From an uncultured Clostridia bacterium (GTDB lineage: Bacteria > Bacillota > Clostridia > Oscillospirales > CAG-272): DNA of 64,000 bases. Below the pieces are notes generated by a model. It worked only from the letters and a program-made list of their open reading frames with translations, was not told the DNA's origin and made no database searches. This document shows positions 1-8,807 of this stretch, piece by piece. Location: assembly GCA_947631765.1 (NCBI GenBank), contig CANRMP010000011.1, positions 1 to 64,000 of the forward strand, read 5' to 3'. Each line of letters starts with the position of its first letter. Positions within the stretch are counted from its first letter, which is position 1. Position numbers and translations under genes: made by a program.

Positions 1-95
1 TTCCGTGAGCCAACGCTGTTCTACTTCGATTTGTTACCTTTTTGAAAACTATTGCAACTTGATATTGCAATTTGCAAAAATTATTAAAAAAGGTC

Positions 96-124
96 TTGAC
101 AAAAAGCTTCTAACGGTGTACAAT
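96..124 (+). promoter_or_regulatory. Sigma-A promoter reading into the 3' end of the recombinase gene
   Basis: TTGACA and TACAAT are separated by exactly 17 bp. The promoter points rightward, antisense to the recombinase gene. An imperfect palindrome (ACGGT...ACCGT) overlaps the -10 box and could be an operator. A near-perfect 12-bp inverted repeat (72-83 and 162-173, 11 of 12 matching) brackets the promoter, so it could be invertible. The regulated gene, if any, would lie left of the window. Confidence 0.55.
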
Positions 125-152
125 TACCGTGTAAACCTCTACATAATATGAA

Positions 153-998
153 TTATGTTGTTAATTTTAGCAATCCTAAGCTTTGAATGTTTTTACGATG
201 GATCTCGCCGCTTTCCGCAGTGTAGATCCTCGTTGTGTTTACGTCAGAATGTCCGAGTATGTCGGCAAGGCGAACTATATCCTTTTTGAGCGCGTAATAG
301 GTGCGCGCAAATAAATGCCTCAAATTGTGGGGAAAGACCTTGTCCGCCCTCACTCCCGCCTTGGCGCACACTCCTTTCATCTTTTTCCATATATCCGAGC
401 GATCAAGCGGTTTGCCGTTTTTGGTGACAAAAACGGCTCCGCTTTTTATTTTTTGTTCCTTTATATATATTTTAAGCATTCTGCAAAGCTCGCGCGGCAG
501 GAAAACGTCACGTCTCTTTCCCTTACAGCACACCCGCGCGCACTCAACCGCCACCGCTTCAACGGTTACGCAGCATAGCTCGGATACCCTTATTCCCGTC
601 GAGCAAATGGTCTGCATGACAAGATAAAGCCGCCTGTCCCCGACATCCCTTGCCGCCTCAAGCAGTCTTAAATATTCCTCTTTTGAAAGCTCCTTCTCGG
701 GCCGGCTGAAAATTTGCCGCTGTACTTTTAGGCTCTTTACCCGCATTTCATACCACTCAAAATGCGAAAAAAAGCAATTGAGCGAGGAGAGCATAGAATT
801 TACGCTTGAGGGCGCGTAGCGCTCCTTAATGTGCGCCTTGTAGCAAAGCACGTCGCCCTTCTCGAATATCTCCCCGCCCGTCCAGTTGTAAAAGCCTCTA
901 ACGTCCCTCTCGTACTTTTCAACTGTCGCTTGCGACTTCTCCTCGTTTATAAGATATAATGTGAACTCTTTTATCATTTCTTCGGTTATTTTTCTCAT
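153..998 (-). CDS. Tyrosine recombinase (XerC/XerD-like integrase)
   Basis: This is a site-specific DNA recombinase of 281 residues that would cut and rejoin DNA through a covalent phosphotyrosine. The N-terminal half (about 1-95) is a SAM-like core-binding domain, and the catalytic domain follows. The active-site set is complete: R137 in TGIRVSEL, K161, H224 and R227 in HNLRH, H250 in LGHSDV, and nucleophile Y259. The start has a GAGGA ribosome site about 7 bases upstream. It stands alone, with no excisionase or phage genes beside it. The length fits chromosomal XerC/D or a solitary invertase-type recombinase; a promoter lies just past its 3' end. Which site it acts on cannot be told from sequence alone. 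Confidence 0.93.
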   Translation of the reverse strand: MRKITEEMIKEFTLYLINEEKSQATVEKYERDVRGFYNWTGGEIFEKGDVLCYKAHIKERYAPSSVNSMLSSLNCFFSHFEWYEMRVKSLKVQRQIFSRPEKELSKEEYLRLLEAARDVGDRRLYLVMQTICSTGIRVSELCCVTVEAVAVECARVCCKGKRRDVFLPRELCRMLKIYIKEQKIKSGAVFVTKNGKPLDRSDIWKKMKGVCAKAGVRADKVFPHNLRHLFARTYYALKKDIVRLADILGHSDVNTTRIYTAESGEIHRKNIQSLGLLKLTT

Positions 999-1111
999 AC
1001 TTTTCCTCTTTCTTAATGAGTATTACCCGTATTATATCATAAAAATTGTATTATTATCCGGCAAAAAATCCATACCCGATAATAAATAAGCGTCGCCCGT
1101 TCACAAAGAAA

Positions 1112-1160
1112 GGCCCGACCAAAGTCGCAAGAAGCTTAACTTTAAGTCGGGTTTTTTATT
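1112..1160 (+). terminator. Hairpin terminator between recombinase and purL
   Basis: CCCGAC (1114-1119) pairs with GTCGGG (1146-1151) around an inner AAAGT/ACTTT stem, and a long T-rich run follows on the + strand. On the minus strand it lies just after purL and may also end the purine operon transcript, although the U-run there is poorer. Confidence 0.6.
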
Positions 1161-1185
1161 TTTTTTGATTTATGCGGTTAAAAAG

Positions 1186-4100
1186 TTATTTAAAATATTC
1201 AACGGCGGAAGAAAAGAGCTGCATGTCGTAATTTCCTTCAACGTTCTTATAAAGTCCCTTTCCGGTGCGCTCGGAATGTCCCATTTTGCCGAGCACATGC
1301 CCGTCAGGCGAGGTTATGCCCTCAATGGCAAAGCAGGAATCGTTGGGGTTGAAATGCACATCGTCGGTCGGAACGCCCTCCAAGTTAACGTATTGGGTTG
1401 CAATTTGCCCGTTTTCGGCAAGGGTGCGAATGGTTTTTTCGTCGGCTAAGAATCTGCCCTCGCCGTGGGAAATCGGGACTGTATATATCTCGCCCGGCTT
1501 CGTATGCGCAAGCCACGGGGATTTATTCGAAGCAACCCGCGTGCGGACAAGTCTTGACTGGTGGCGGGCAATTGTATTAAAGGTCAGCGTCGGACAGCTT
1601 TCGTCGGTGTCTATTATCTCCCCGAAGGGAACAAGACCGAGCTTTATAAGCGCCTGAAAACCGTTGCAAATTCCGCACATAAGACCGTCGCGCTTTTTAA
1701 GAAGCTCGTTTGTCGCCTCTTTTACCGCTCCGTTTCTAAAGAAAGCCGTGATAAACTTTCCCGAACCGTCCGGCTCGTCTCCCGCGGAAAAGCCGCCGGG
1801 AATAAATATCATCTGTGAATTTTTGACCTTTTTGGCAAAGCATTCGACAGACTCGGAGACTTTTGAAGCCGAAAGATTGTTTATGACGAAAATTTCGGGC
1901 TCTGCTCCGGCAAAGCTCAGCGCTTTTGCGGTGTCATACTCGCAGTTGGTTCCCGGGAATACCGGTATTATTACCCTCGGTTTTGCAAATTTCAGCGCGG
2001 GTGCGCTACGGCTCGTTGCATTATACGTGAAAGCGGGGATAACGTCGCCTTTTGAGGGAATATTGCAGCTGTACACGCTCTCAAGCTTGTTTTCGTATAC
2101 CTTAAGGAGCTCCGAAAGGGTAATTTTGCTGTCATTGTAGGCTATGACCCCTTCTCCTGTCGTAACTCCGAGAGGCAATACGTCATAGTTGCCATTGTTT
2201 ATAGTGCCCCCGTCCGCAAGCTCTACAATAAAGGCGCCGTATTTGCGCGCAAACAGCAGATCAAGGTCGATATCTCTGTTAATAATCACCCCGATAGCGT
2301 TGCCGAACGCCATTTTCATAAGTCCTTCGGCGGCGCCGCCGTACCCGAGCGTCCAGACGGCAAGCGCGGTTTTATCCCCCGTCATTCTGTTTATCTCGCC
2401 GTAAACCTCTTTAAGCGAGGTCTTATCGGGGAGAAGGCTGTCTGTGTATTTGGGAAGGAGCAATGCGATATTGTGATTTTCTCCCTTAAACTCGGGGGAA
2501 ACTACGTCGCTTGTCTTTCCGGTGGAGACCGCAAAGGAGACCAGGGTCGGCGGAACGTCAAGACTTTCAAAGGAACCGCTCATTGAGTCCTTACCGCCTA
2601 TCGAGCCGATACCGAGATCAAGCTGTGCCATAAACGCTCCGAGCAACGCCGCCATCGGCTTACCCCAGCGCCTTTCGTCCTTTTGCGGCTTTTCAAAATA
2701 TTCCTGGAAGGTGAGGTATATCGAATTTCTTCCCGCACCGGTCGCAATAAGCTTGCTGACCGATTCCAAAACGGCAAGATACGCGCCGTGGTACGGGCTT
2801 AATTTGCTGATTTTGGGATTGTAGCCCCAGCTCATAAAGGAGACTGTGTCGGTGTCTCCTTTTTCAAGAGAAATTTTGTGTACCATGCTCTGCGCCGGGG
2901 TCTGCTGATACCTTCCGCCAAAGGGCATAAGCACGGTTCCCGCGCCGATTGTGGAGTCAAAGCGCTCGGAAAGTCCTCTCTTTGAGCAGACATTCAAATC
3001 TGACGCCATATTTTTAATTGAAGAAACAAAGTCGGTGTACTTCTCTTCCTTTTCATAACGGGCGGGCGAAACGGTAACGTTTATATGCTTTTCGGCGCCG
3101 TTTGAGTTTAAAAATTCCCTCGATATATCCACAATGGCGATATTTTTCCATCTCATTGTCAGACGTTTTTCTTCCTTTACCTTTGCGATAACAGTCGCCT
3201 CAAGGTTTTCACCGTTTGCAATTTCAATGAATTTTTCGGCATCCTCTGCCTTTACAACAACCGCCATTCTCTCCTGAGATTCGCTTATGGCAAGCTCTGT
3301 GCCGTCAAGCCCGTCGTATTTTTTTGGCACGGCGTCAAGGTCGATGTCAAGTCCGTCGGCAAGCTCGCCTACAGCCACAGAAACGCCTCCCGCGCCGAAG
3401 TCGTTACAGCGCTTTATCATAAGGGAAGCCTCGGGATTTCTGAAAAGTCTTTGCAGCTTTCTTTCCTCGGGGGCATTTCCCTTCTGAACCTCGGCTCCGC
3501 AGCTTTCAAGAGAGGAGAGATTGTGGGATTTACTTGAGCCCGTAGCTCCTCCGCAGCCGTCCCTTCCGGTTCTGCCGCCGAGCAAAATTACAAGATCTCC
3601 CGGCTCCGGACGCTCGCGGCGCACGTTTCTTGCGGGTGTTGCCGCAATTACCGCGCCTATCTCCATGCGCTTTGCGGCGTATCCTTCGTCGTATATTTCA
3701 TCAACCTGTCCGGTGGCAAGTCCTATCTGGTTGCCGTACGAAGAATAGCCTGCCGCCGCGGTGGTGACTATCTTTCTTTGCGGCAGCTTGCCGGCAAGCG
3801 TATCTTCAAGAGGCTTTAACGGGTCTGCCGCACCCGTCACGCGCATTGCGGCGTACACGTACGACCTGCCGGAAAGCGGGTCTCTTATGGCTCCTCCGAT
3901 GCAGGTGGCGGCTCCTCCGAACGGTTCAATCTCGGTGGGATGGTTGTGCGTTTCGTTTTTAAACAGCAGCAGCCAGTCCTCGTCCTTACCGCAAACGTTT
4001 ACCTTTATTTTCACCGTGCAGGCGTTTATCTCCTCCGACTCGTCAAGTCCGGTGAGCAGTCCCTCGTGCACAAGGAATTTTGCGCCGAGCGTTGCGATAT

Positions 4101-4893
4101 CCATAAGATTAACCGGCTTTGTGCGGGAGAGCTTCTCCCTTGTTTCAAGATAACGAAGATATGCCTTCTGCACGGTTTCATCTTCAAAGCGAACGCTGTC
4201 AATTGTGGTTAAAAACGTGGTGTGACGGCAATGGTCAGACCAGTAGGTGTCGATCATTTTGATTTCAGTGATCGTCGGATCGCGCTTTTCGCTTATAAAA
4301 TACTGCTGGCAAAATGTAATGTCGTCAATATCCATTGCAAGACCTTTTGCCGCAATGAACTCACAAAGTCCCTCTCTGTCAAGTGCGCAAAAGCCTTCAA
4401 GCGTCTCAACGCTTGTCGGCATCTGCCAAATTGTCGAAAGAGTTTCGGGCTTTTCAAGCGACGCTTCTCTGCTCTCCACGGGGTTAATAACGTGCTTTTT
4501 GATTTTTGCAATCTCGCTTTCGCTCAAAGCGCCATAAAGCAGATAAACCTTTGCGGTGCGTACCGTGGGGCGCTCCTTTTGCGAAATAAGCTGTATGCAC
4601 TGGGCGGCTGAGTCCGCTCTTTGGTCAAACTGACCGGGCAGATACTCGACGGCAAAGACAAAAGCGCCCACGCTGTCAAGCTTTTCATAGGTGTTATCGA
4701 GCATAGGCTCGGAAAACACTGTGTTTATGCAATATTCAAACAGATCCTTGTCAATGTTTTCAACGTCATATCGGTTGAACACTCTCACCTTTCTTAAAGC
4801 CGTAATTCCCAAAAAGGAGACAATGTCCGAATACAACGCCTTTGCCTCGTTGGCAAGCTCCTGCTTTTTTTCAACAAATATTCTGTAAACCAT
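1186..4893 (-). CDS. purL: Phosphoribosylformylglycinamidine synthase (single-chain)
   Basis: Catalyses step 4 of purine synthesis: FGAR plus glutamine plus ATP gives FGAM. At 1,235 residues it is the large single-chain form, with an N-terminal PurS-like part, two synthetase halves, and a C-terminal class-I glutaminase. The glutaminase shows the nucleophile cysteine in MCGICNGFQ (about residue 1,073) and the HGEGRF motif. The ATP-binding region with HNHPTEIEPF is intact. It is the last gene of the purine operon, 18 bases after purD, and a hairpin follows. Gram-positive bacteria often use separate PurS, PurQ and PurL; this long form is common in Clostridia. Confidence 0.97.
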   Translation of the reverse strand: MVYRIFVEKKQELANEAKALYSDIVSFLGITALRKVRVFNRYDVENIDKDLFEYCINTVFSEPMLDNTYEKLDSVGAFVFAVEYLPGQFDQRADSAAQCIQLISQKERPTVRTAKVYLLYGALSESEIAKIKKHVINPVESREASLEKPETLSTIWQMPTSVETLEGFCALDREGLCEFIAAKGLAMDIDDITFCQQYFISEKRDPTITEIKMIDTYWSDHCRHTTFLTTIDSVRFEDETVQKAYLRYLETREKLSRTKPVNLMDIATLGAKFLVHEGLLTGLDESEEINACTVKIKVNVCGKDEDWLLLFKNETHNHPTEIEPFGGAATCIGGAIRDPLSGRSYVYAAMRVTGAADPLKPLEDTLAGKLPQRKIVTTAAAGYSSYGNQIGLATGQVDEIYDEGYAAKRMEIGAVIAATPARNVRRERPEPGDLVILLGGRTGRDGCGGATGSSKSHNLSSLESCGAEVQKGNAPEERKLQRLFRNPEASLMIKRCNDFGAGGVSVAVGELADGLDIDLDAVPKKYDGLDGTELAISESQERMAVVVKAEDAEKFIEIANGENLEATVIAKVKEEKRLTMRWKNIAIVDISREFLNSNGAEKHINVTVSPARYEKEEKYTDFVSSIKNMASDLNVCSKRGLSERFDSTIGAGTVLMPFGGRYQQTPAQSMVHKISLEKGDTDTVSFMSWGYNPKISKLSPYHGAYLAVLESVSKLIATGAGRNSIYLTFQEYFEKPQKDERRWGKPMAALLGAFMAQLDLGIGSIGGKDSMSGSFESLDVPPTLVSFAVSTGKTSDVVSPEFKGENHNIALLLPKYTDSLLPDKTSLKEVYGEINRMTGDKTALAVWTLGYGGAAEGLMKMAFGNAIGVIINRDIDLDLLFARKYGAFIVELADGGTINNGNYDVLPLGVTTGEGVIAYNDSKITLSELLKVYENKLESVYSCNIPSKGDVIPAFTYNATSRSAPALKFAKPRVIIPVFPGTNCEYDTAKALSFAGAEPEIFVINNLSASKVSESVECFAKKVKNSQMIFIPGGFSAGDEPDGSGKFITAFFRNGAVKEATNELLKKRDGLMCGICNGFQALIKLGLVPFGEIIDTDESCPTLTFNTIARHQSRLVRTRVASNKSPWLAHTKPGEIYTVPISHGEGRFLADEKTIRTLAENGQIATQYVNLEGVPTDDVHFNPNDSCFAIEGITSPDGHVLGKMGHSERTGKGLYKNVEGNYDMQLFSSAVEYFK

Positions 4894-4911
4894 AGAATAA
4901 TTTCCGCCTTT

Positions 4912-6183
4912 TTATTTGTCAAGTGCCTTCATGGCTTTAGTGCCGATATCTTTTCTGTAGTATGCGTTGGCAAAGCTTACTCTTTCTACCTTGCCGTAAG
5001 CGCTCTTTATCGCCTCACCCAAGCTATCGGCGATTGAGGTAACGCCAAGCACCCGTCCTCCGGCGCTTATAAGCGTTCTGTCCTCTGAAAACTTCGCTCC
5101 TGCGACAAACACGTCGTCCTTTATATCCTGCGGGATGTCGATTTTAAAGCCGCTCTCGTATTTTACGGGATATCCGTCCGACGCCATAATGACACAGCAC
5201 GCAGATTTTTCCGAGAATTTAACCGGTATTTCGGAAAGTCTTCCCTCGCTCACGGCAATCATTATGTCAAGCAGATCACTTTCAAGAAGAGGGAGCACCA
5301 CCTGCGTTTCGGGGTCGCCGAAACGGCAGTTGTATTCGATAACCTTAGGTCCTGCGGGAGTAATCATCAGCCCGAAATACAGGCATCCCTTAAAGGTCCT
5401 GCCCTCTTTGTTCATGGCTTTTATTGTCGGCAGGAATATCTTCTCCATGCACTCTTTTGCAACCTCGGGCGTGTAATACGGGTTGGGCGCCACGGTTCCC
5501 ATGCCTCCGGTATTTGGTCCCTCGTCGTTGTCTCTTGCCCGTTTGTGGTCCATGGAGGACACCATCGGAACTATTGTCTTCCCGTCGGTGAAGGAAAGCA
5601 CACTGACCTCGTAACCCGTGAGAAATTCTTCGATGACAACACGGCTTCCGCTGTCGCCGAATATTCTGTCGCGCATCATGGAACGCACCGCGTCCTTTGC
5701 CGCCTCGACCGTTTCGGCGATTATAACGCCTTTGCCGAGTGCCAGACCGTCCGCTTTTATGACCGCCGGCATGGGGGCGCTCTCAAGGTAGGCAAGCGCC
5801 TTTTCCATGCTGTCAAATATCTCATATGAAGCAGTGGGAATACCGTGTTTTTTCATAAATTCCTTTGAAAAAACCTTGCTACCCTCGATTATGGCGGCTT
5901 CCTTTGTGGGTCCGAAGCACCTTATTCCCTTTTCTTCAAGCGCATTTACCGCTCCGAGCACCAGCGGATCGTCAGGAGCCACAACCGCAAATTCAATGCT
6001 GTTTTTAACCGCAAAATCCACTATGGCGGGAATATCCTTCGCTCCTATTTGGACAAGTGTCGCATCGTTTGCCATTCCCGCATTGCCGGGCAGGGCAAAT
6101 ATCTCACTGACCTTAGGATTCTTTTTAATGCTCTTTATTATGGCGTGTTCGCGTCCGCCGCCTCCAACGACCATTATTTTCAT
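4912..6183 (-). CDS. purD: Phosphoribosylamine-glycine ligase (GAR synthetase)
   Basis: Joins glycine to phosphoribosylamine using ATP, step 2 of purine synthesis. The 423-residue ATP-grasp protein begins with the typical MVVGGGGREHAI nucleotide-fold motif. It also has DGLALGKGVIIA in the ATP-grasp core and EYNCRFGDPE in the catalytic C-terminal region. An AAGGAG ribosome site lies 10 bases before the ATG. It sits between the AICAR transformylase gene and purL in the same operon. Length and motifs fit the family with no defect. Confidence 0.97.
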   Translation of the reverse strand: MKIMVVGGGGREHAIIKSIKKNPKVSEIFALPGNAGMANDATLVQIGAKDIPAIVDFAVKNSIEFAVVAPDDPLVLGAVNALEEKGIRCFGPTKEAAIIEGSKVFSKEFMKKHGIPTASYEIFDSMEKALAYLESAPMPAVIKADGLALGKGVIIAETVEAAKDAVRSMMRDRIFGDSGSRVVIEEFLTGYEVSVLSFTDGKTIVPMVSSMDHKRARDNDEGPNTGGMGTVAPNPYYTPEVAKECMEKIFLPTIKAMNKEGRTFKGCLYFGLMITPAGPKVIEYNCRFGDPETQVVLPLLESDLLDIMIAVSEGRLSEIPVKFSEKSACCVIMASDGYPVKYESGFKIDIPQDIKDDVFVAGAKFSEDRTLISAGGRVLGVTSIADSLGEAIKSAYGKVERVSFANAYYRKDIGTKAMKALDK

Positions 6184-6216
6184 ATCTTGCTTTGCTCCTT
6201 AATTAATATCGTAATA

Positions 6217-7401
6217 TCAATGGTGGAAAAGACGAAGGCCGGTAAACGCCATGACAAGACCGTGCTTATTACAGCACTCGATAACTATGTCATCACGTAT
6301 GGAGCCGCCCGGCTCGGCGATATAGGAAACTCCGCTCATTGCGGCGCGCTCAATGTTGTCCGAGAAGGGGAAGAACGCGTCCGAGCCTATGGCAACGCCC
6401 TTAATTTCTTTGAGATATTCCTTTTGCTCCTCGACTGAAAAATAATCGGGCTTTCTGGTGAAATATTTCTGCCAGTTGCCGTCGGAGGTGACGTCCTCTT
6501 CGTTGTGGTTGATATATCCGTCTATAACATTGTCCCTGTCGGGGCGGGTCAGGCTGTCAAGAAACGGCAGAGAGAGCACCTTTTCGCTCTGCCTTAAATG
6601 CCATGTGTCTGCCTTTGTGCCGGCAAGCCTTGTGCAGTGTATTCTTGACTGCTGACCGGCGCCCACTCCTATCGCCTGTCCGTCAACTGCGTAGCATACC
6701 GAGTTTGACTGGGTGTATTTGAGAGTGATAAGCGAGACTATAAGATCGCGCACCGCGCTTTGCGGCAGGTCCTTGTTCTCGGTCACAATGTTTTCAAGCA
6801 TTTTGGCGTCTATTTTGCAGTTGTTTCTGCCCTGACGGAAGGTTATGCCGTAAACCTGCTTGGTCTCGATCGGAGACGGGACGTAGGAGGGGTCTATTTT
6901 TACAATATTGTAATTTCCCTTGCGCTTTGACTTTAAAATTTCAAGCGCCCTTTCAGAGTATGAGGGGGCAATCACGCCGTCGGATACCTCGCGCTTAATG
7001 AGCGTTGCGGTAATCTCGTCGCACTCGTCGGAAAGCGCGATCCAGTCGCCGTAAGAACACATTCTGTCGGTGCCTCTCGCTCTTGCATATGCACAGGCAA
7101 GCGGCGAGCTGTCAAGCTCTGCAATATCGTCCACAAAGCAGGCTTTTTTCAGCTTTTCGGGAAGAATTATGCCTAAAGCCGCCGAGGTGGGGCTGACGTG
7201 CTTGAACGAGGCGGCGGCGGGAATGCCGAAAACCTCTTTAAGCTCCTTTACAAGCTGCCAGCTGTTGAAGGCGTCAAGAAAATTGATGTATCCGGGTCTG
7301 CCGCTGAGTATTTCAATAGGAAGCTCGCTTCCGTCTTCCATATAAATCTGCGCGGGTTTTTGATTGGGGTTGCAACCGTATTTGAGTTCAAATTCTTTCA
7401 T
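6217..7401 (-). CDS. AICAR transformylase without the IMP cyclohydrolase domain
   Basis: Transfers a formyl group from 10-formyl-tetrahydrofolate to AICAR, giving FAICAR. The protein (394 residues) corresponds only to the transformylase half of bifunctional PurH. The catalytic Lys-His pair (SFKHVSPTSAALG) is at residues 67-68, whereas in full PurH it lies roughly 200 residues further in, so the N-terminal MGS-like cyclohydrolase domain is absent. The next gene upstream in the operon is a PurO-type cyclohydrolase, which would supply the missing step. GAAAGGCAG precedes the start. Annotated homologues are often called PurH; the symbol is left blank because only half is present. Confidence 0.93.
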   Translation of the reverse strand: MKEFELKYGCNPNQKPAQIYMEDGSELPIEILSGRPGYINFLDAFNSWQLVKELKEVFGIPAAASFKHVSPTSAALGIILPEKLKKACFVDDIAELDSSPLACAYARARGTDRMCSYGDWIALSDECDEITATLIKREVSDGVIAPSYSERALEILKSKRKGNYNIVKIDPSYVPSPIETKQVYGITFRQGRNNCKIDAKMLENIVTENKDLPQSAVRDLIVSLITLKYTQSNSVCYAVDGQAIGVGAGQQSRIHCTRLAGTKADTWHLRQSEKVLSLPFLDSLTRPDRDNVIDGYINHNEEDVTSDGNWQKYFTRKPDYFSVEEQKEYLKEIKGVAIGSDAFFPFSDNIERAAMSGVSYIAEPGGSIRDDIVIECCNKHGLVMAFTGLRLFHH

Positions 7402-7420
7402 TTTTCATTCTGCCTTTCTT

Positions 7421-8155
7421 TTACTTGTTGTATTTGTTGATAAGCACTCTGTCTGCGCTTTTTGTTTGAAGGTCTATGTAGCAGACGTGAAGGGAAATTT
7501 TGTTGTCGGCGTTAAGGCTTGTCCACAGCTGGTTTGCGAAAGTCATAGCATCGTTTGGTATTTCCACGCGCCTCGGTTCACCTGTAAAGGTGGGAATCGG
7601 AGTGCCGTCGCAGTTGTAGGTGTGGATAAAATGTCCGACTCCCGAAACGGGGCTGTATGAATAGGTATAACGGTTGCATACGCCGCCCTTCTCGTCTCCG
7701 CTTTTTAATATACTCATTTTGTAGGTAAAAGCATTGCTTTCAAAATCCAAAATACCGCTGATTCTCGGAGTAAAGTTCGGCGCATCCGGCTCGAAGCAAC
7801 GGGTTTCAAGTGCCTCTTCAAAGGTTTTCCCCTCTTTTATAAAATCATAGACGGTGTCGGTCTGATCTCCGTTTGTCACAATTACGCAGTTTTTAACCGA
7901 GCGCACGGGAGAATAGATTATAAGCGAGGGGTCAGAGACCTTTGAGGGGTCGAAGGGGTATATTGTCAGCTCGTATTTGTCGCCGCCGTTTTTGTACTCG
8001 AATATGCGGTTGCGGCTGTTTTCGCTTCTCCCCATGATAAAATAGGCAAAAACCGCGCTTTTGCCGTCTTCGCTCTGACCTATGACTATCCCTCGTCCGG
8101 GGTATGTGTTGCTCTCAAGAAGGGAGCTTATCGGTTTTGTTTCGTATACGTTCAT
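7421..8155 (-). CDS. purO: IMP cyclohydrolase, PurO type
   Basis: Closes the ring of FAICAR to IMP, the last step of purine synthesis. The 244-residue protein resembles the archaeal-type PurO family (IMP_cyclohyd), with the early motif NTYPGRGIVIGQSEDG followed by FAYFIMGRSENSRNR. It is unrelated to the MGS domain of PurH. The start overlaps the 3' end of purN by 41 bases, and an AAGGAG site lies 9 bases before the ATG. Its position directly ahead of the cyclohydrolase-less transformylase supports the assignment, so the two proteins together replace bifunctional PurH. Confidence 0.88.
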   Translation of the reverse strand: MNVYETKPISSLLESNTYPGRGIVIGQSEDGKSAVFAYFIMGRSENSRNRIFEYKNGGDKYELTIYPFDPSKVSDPSLIIYSPVRSVKNCVIVTNGDQTDTVYDFIKEGKTFEEALETRCFEPDAPNFTPRISGILDFESNAFTYKMSILKSGDEKGGVCNRYTYSYSPVSGVGHFIHTYNCDGTPIPTFTGEPRRVEIPNDAMTFANQLWTSLNADNKISLHVCYIDLQTKSADRVLINKYNK

Positions 8156-8786
8156 GACCTTTTTCTCCTTGTCTTTTTTCTTTTAACATCGCCGCGCACA
8201 CCTTTTCGGTAGCTCTCGGGAGTATTTTCCACTCTGCCTGCTCCATGACTCTTTTTTGAAGGGTCTCGGGAGTGTCGCCCTCCCTCACTTTCACGCTTTT
8301 TTGCATGATTATTTTGCCGCCGTCCGGTATCTCGTTTACAAAATGCACCGTAGCGCCCGTGACCTTCACGCCGTAAGAAAGAGCTGCTTCGTGCACCTTA
8401 AGCCCGTAAAATCCCTTGCCGCAAAAGGACGGGATGAGCGAGGGATGCACGTTGATAATCCTGTTTTCATACCTTTTGGTAAAACTCTCGCCGAGTATGC
8501 ACATAAAACCGGCAAGCACCACAAGCTCAATTCCTGCCCTTTCAAGAACGCCAATCAGCGCTCCTTCAAAGGCTCCCTCCTCCTTGTAATCGCTTTTTTT
8601 AACAATAGCCGCCGGTATTCCCGCCTCGTATGCTCTTTGCAGTGCATAAGCCTTGGGACTGCTTGAAACTACAAGAGATATTCTGCCGTGCTTTATCACT
8701 CCGTCCCTCTGCGCTCCGATGAGCGCACCGAGATTTGTTCCGCCGCCCGACACAAGCACGGCAATCTTTATAAGCTTTTCTTCCAT
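8115..8786 (-). CDS. purN: Phosphoribosylglycinamide formyltransferase
   Basis: Formylates GAR with 10-formyl-tetrahydrofolate, step 3 of purine synthesis. The 223-residue protein opens with VSGGGTNLGALI. It also has INVHPSLIPSFCGKGFYG, holding the catalytic Asn and His, and HFVNEIPDGGKIIMQ, holding the catalytic Asp. The basic C-terminal tail (after about residue 205) is encoded within the overlap with the next gene and is probably dispensable. It begins 21 bases after purM, so the two are co-transcribed and likely translationally coupled to the cyclohydrolase gene. Confidence 0.96.
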   Translation of the reverse strand: MEEKLIKIAVLVSGGGTNLGALIGAQRDGVIKHGRISLVVSSSPKAYALQRAYEAGIPAAIVKKSDYKEEGAFEGALIGVLERAGIELVVLAGFMCILGESFTKRYENRIINVHPSLIPSFCGKGFYGLKVHEAALSYGVKVTGATVHFVNEIPDGGKIIMQKSVKVREGDTPETLQKRVMEQAEWKILPRATEKVCAAMLKEKRQGEKGHERIRNKTDKLPS

Positions 8787-8807
8787 ATTCTTTACCGCGC
8801 TCTCATA

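Noticed and set aside
153..998. The tyrosine recombinase as part of a prophage or integrative element.
   Set aside because: No phage, conjugation or excisionase genes and no flanking direct repeats are seen in the window.
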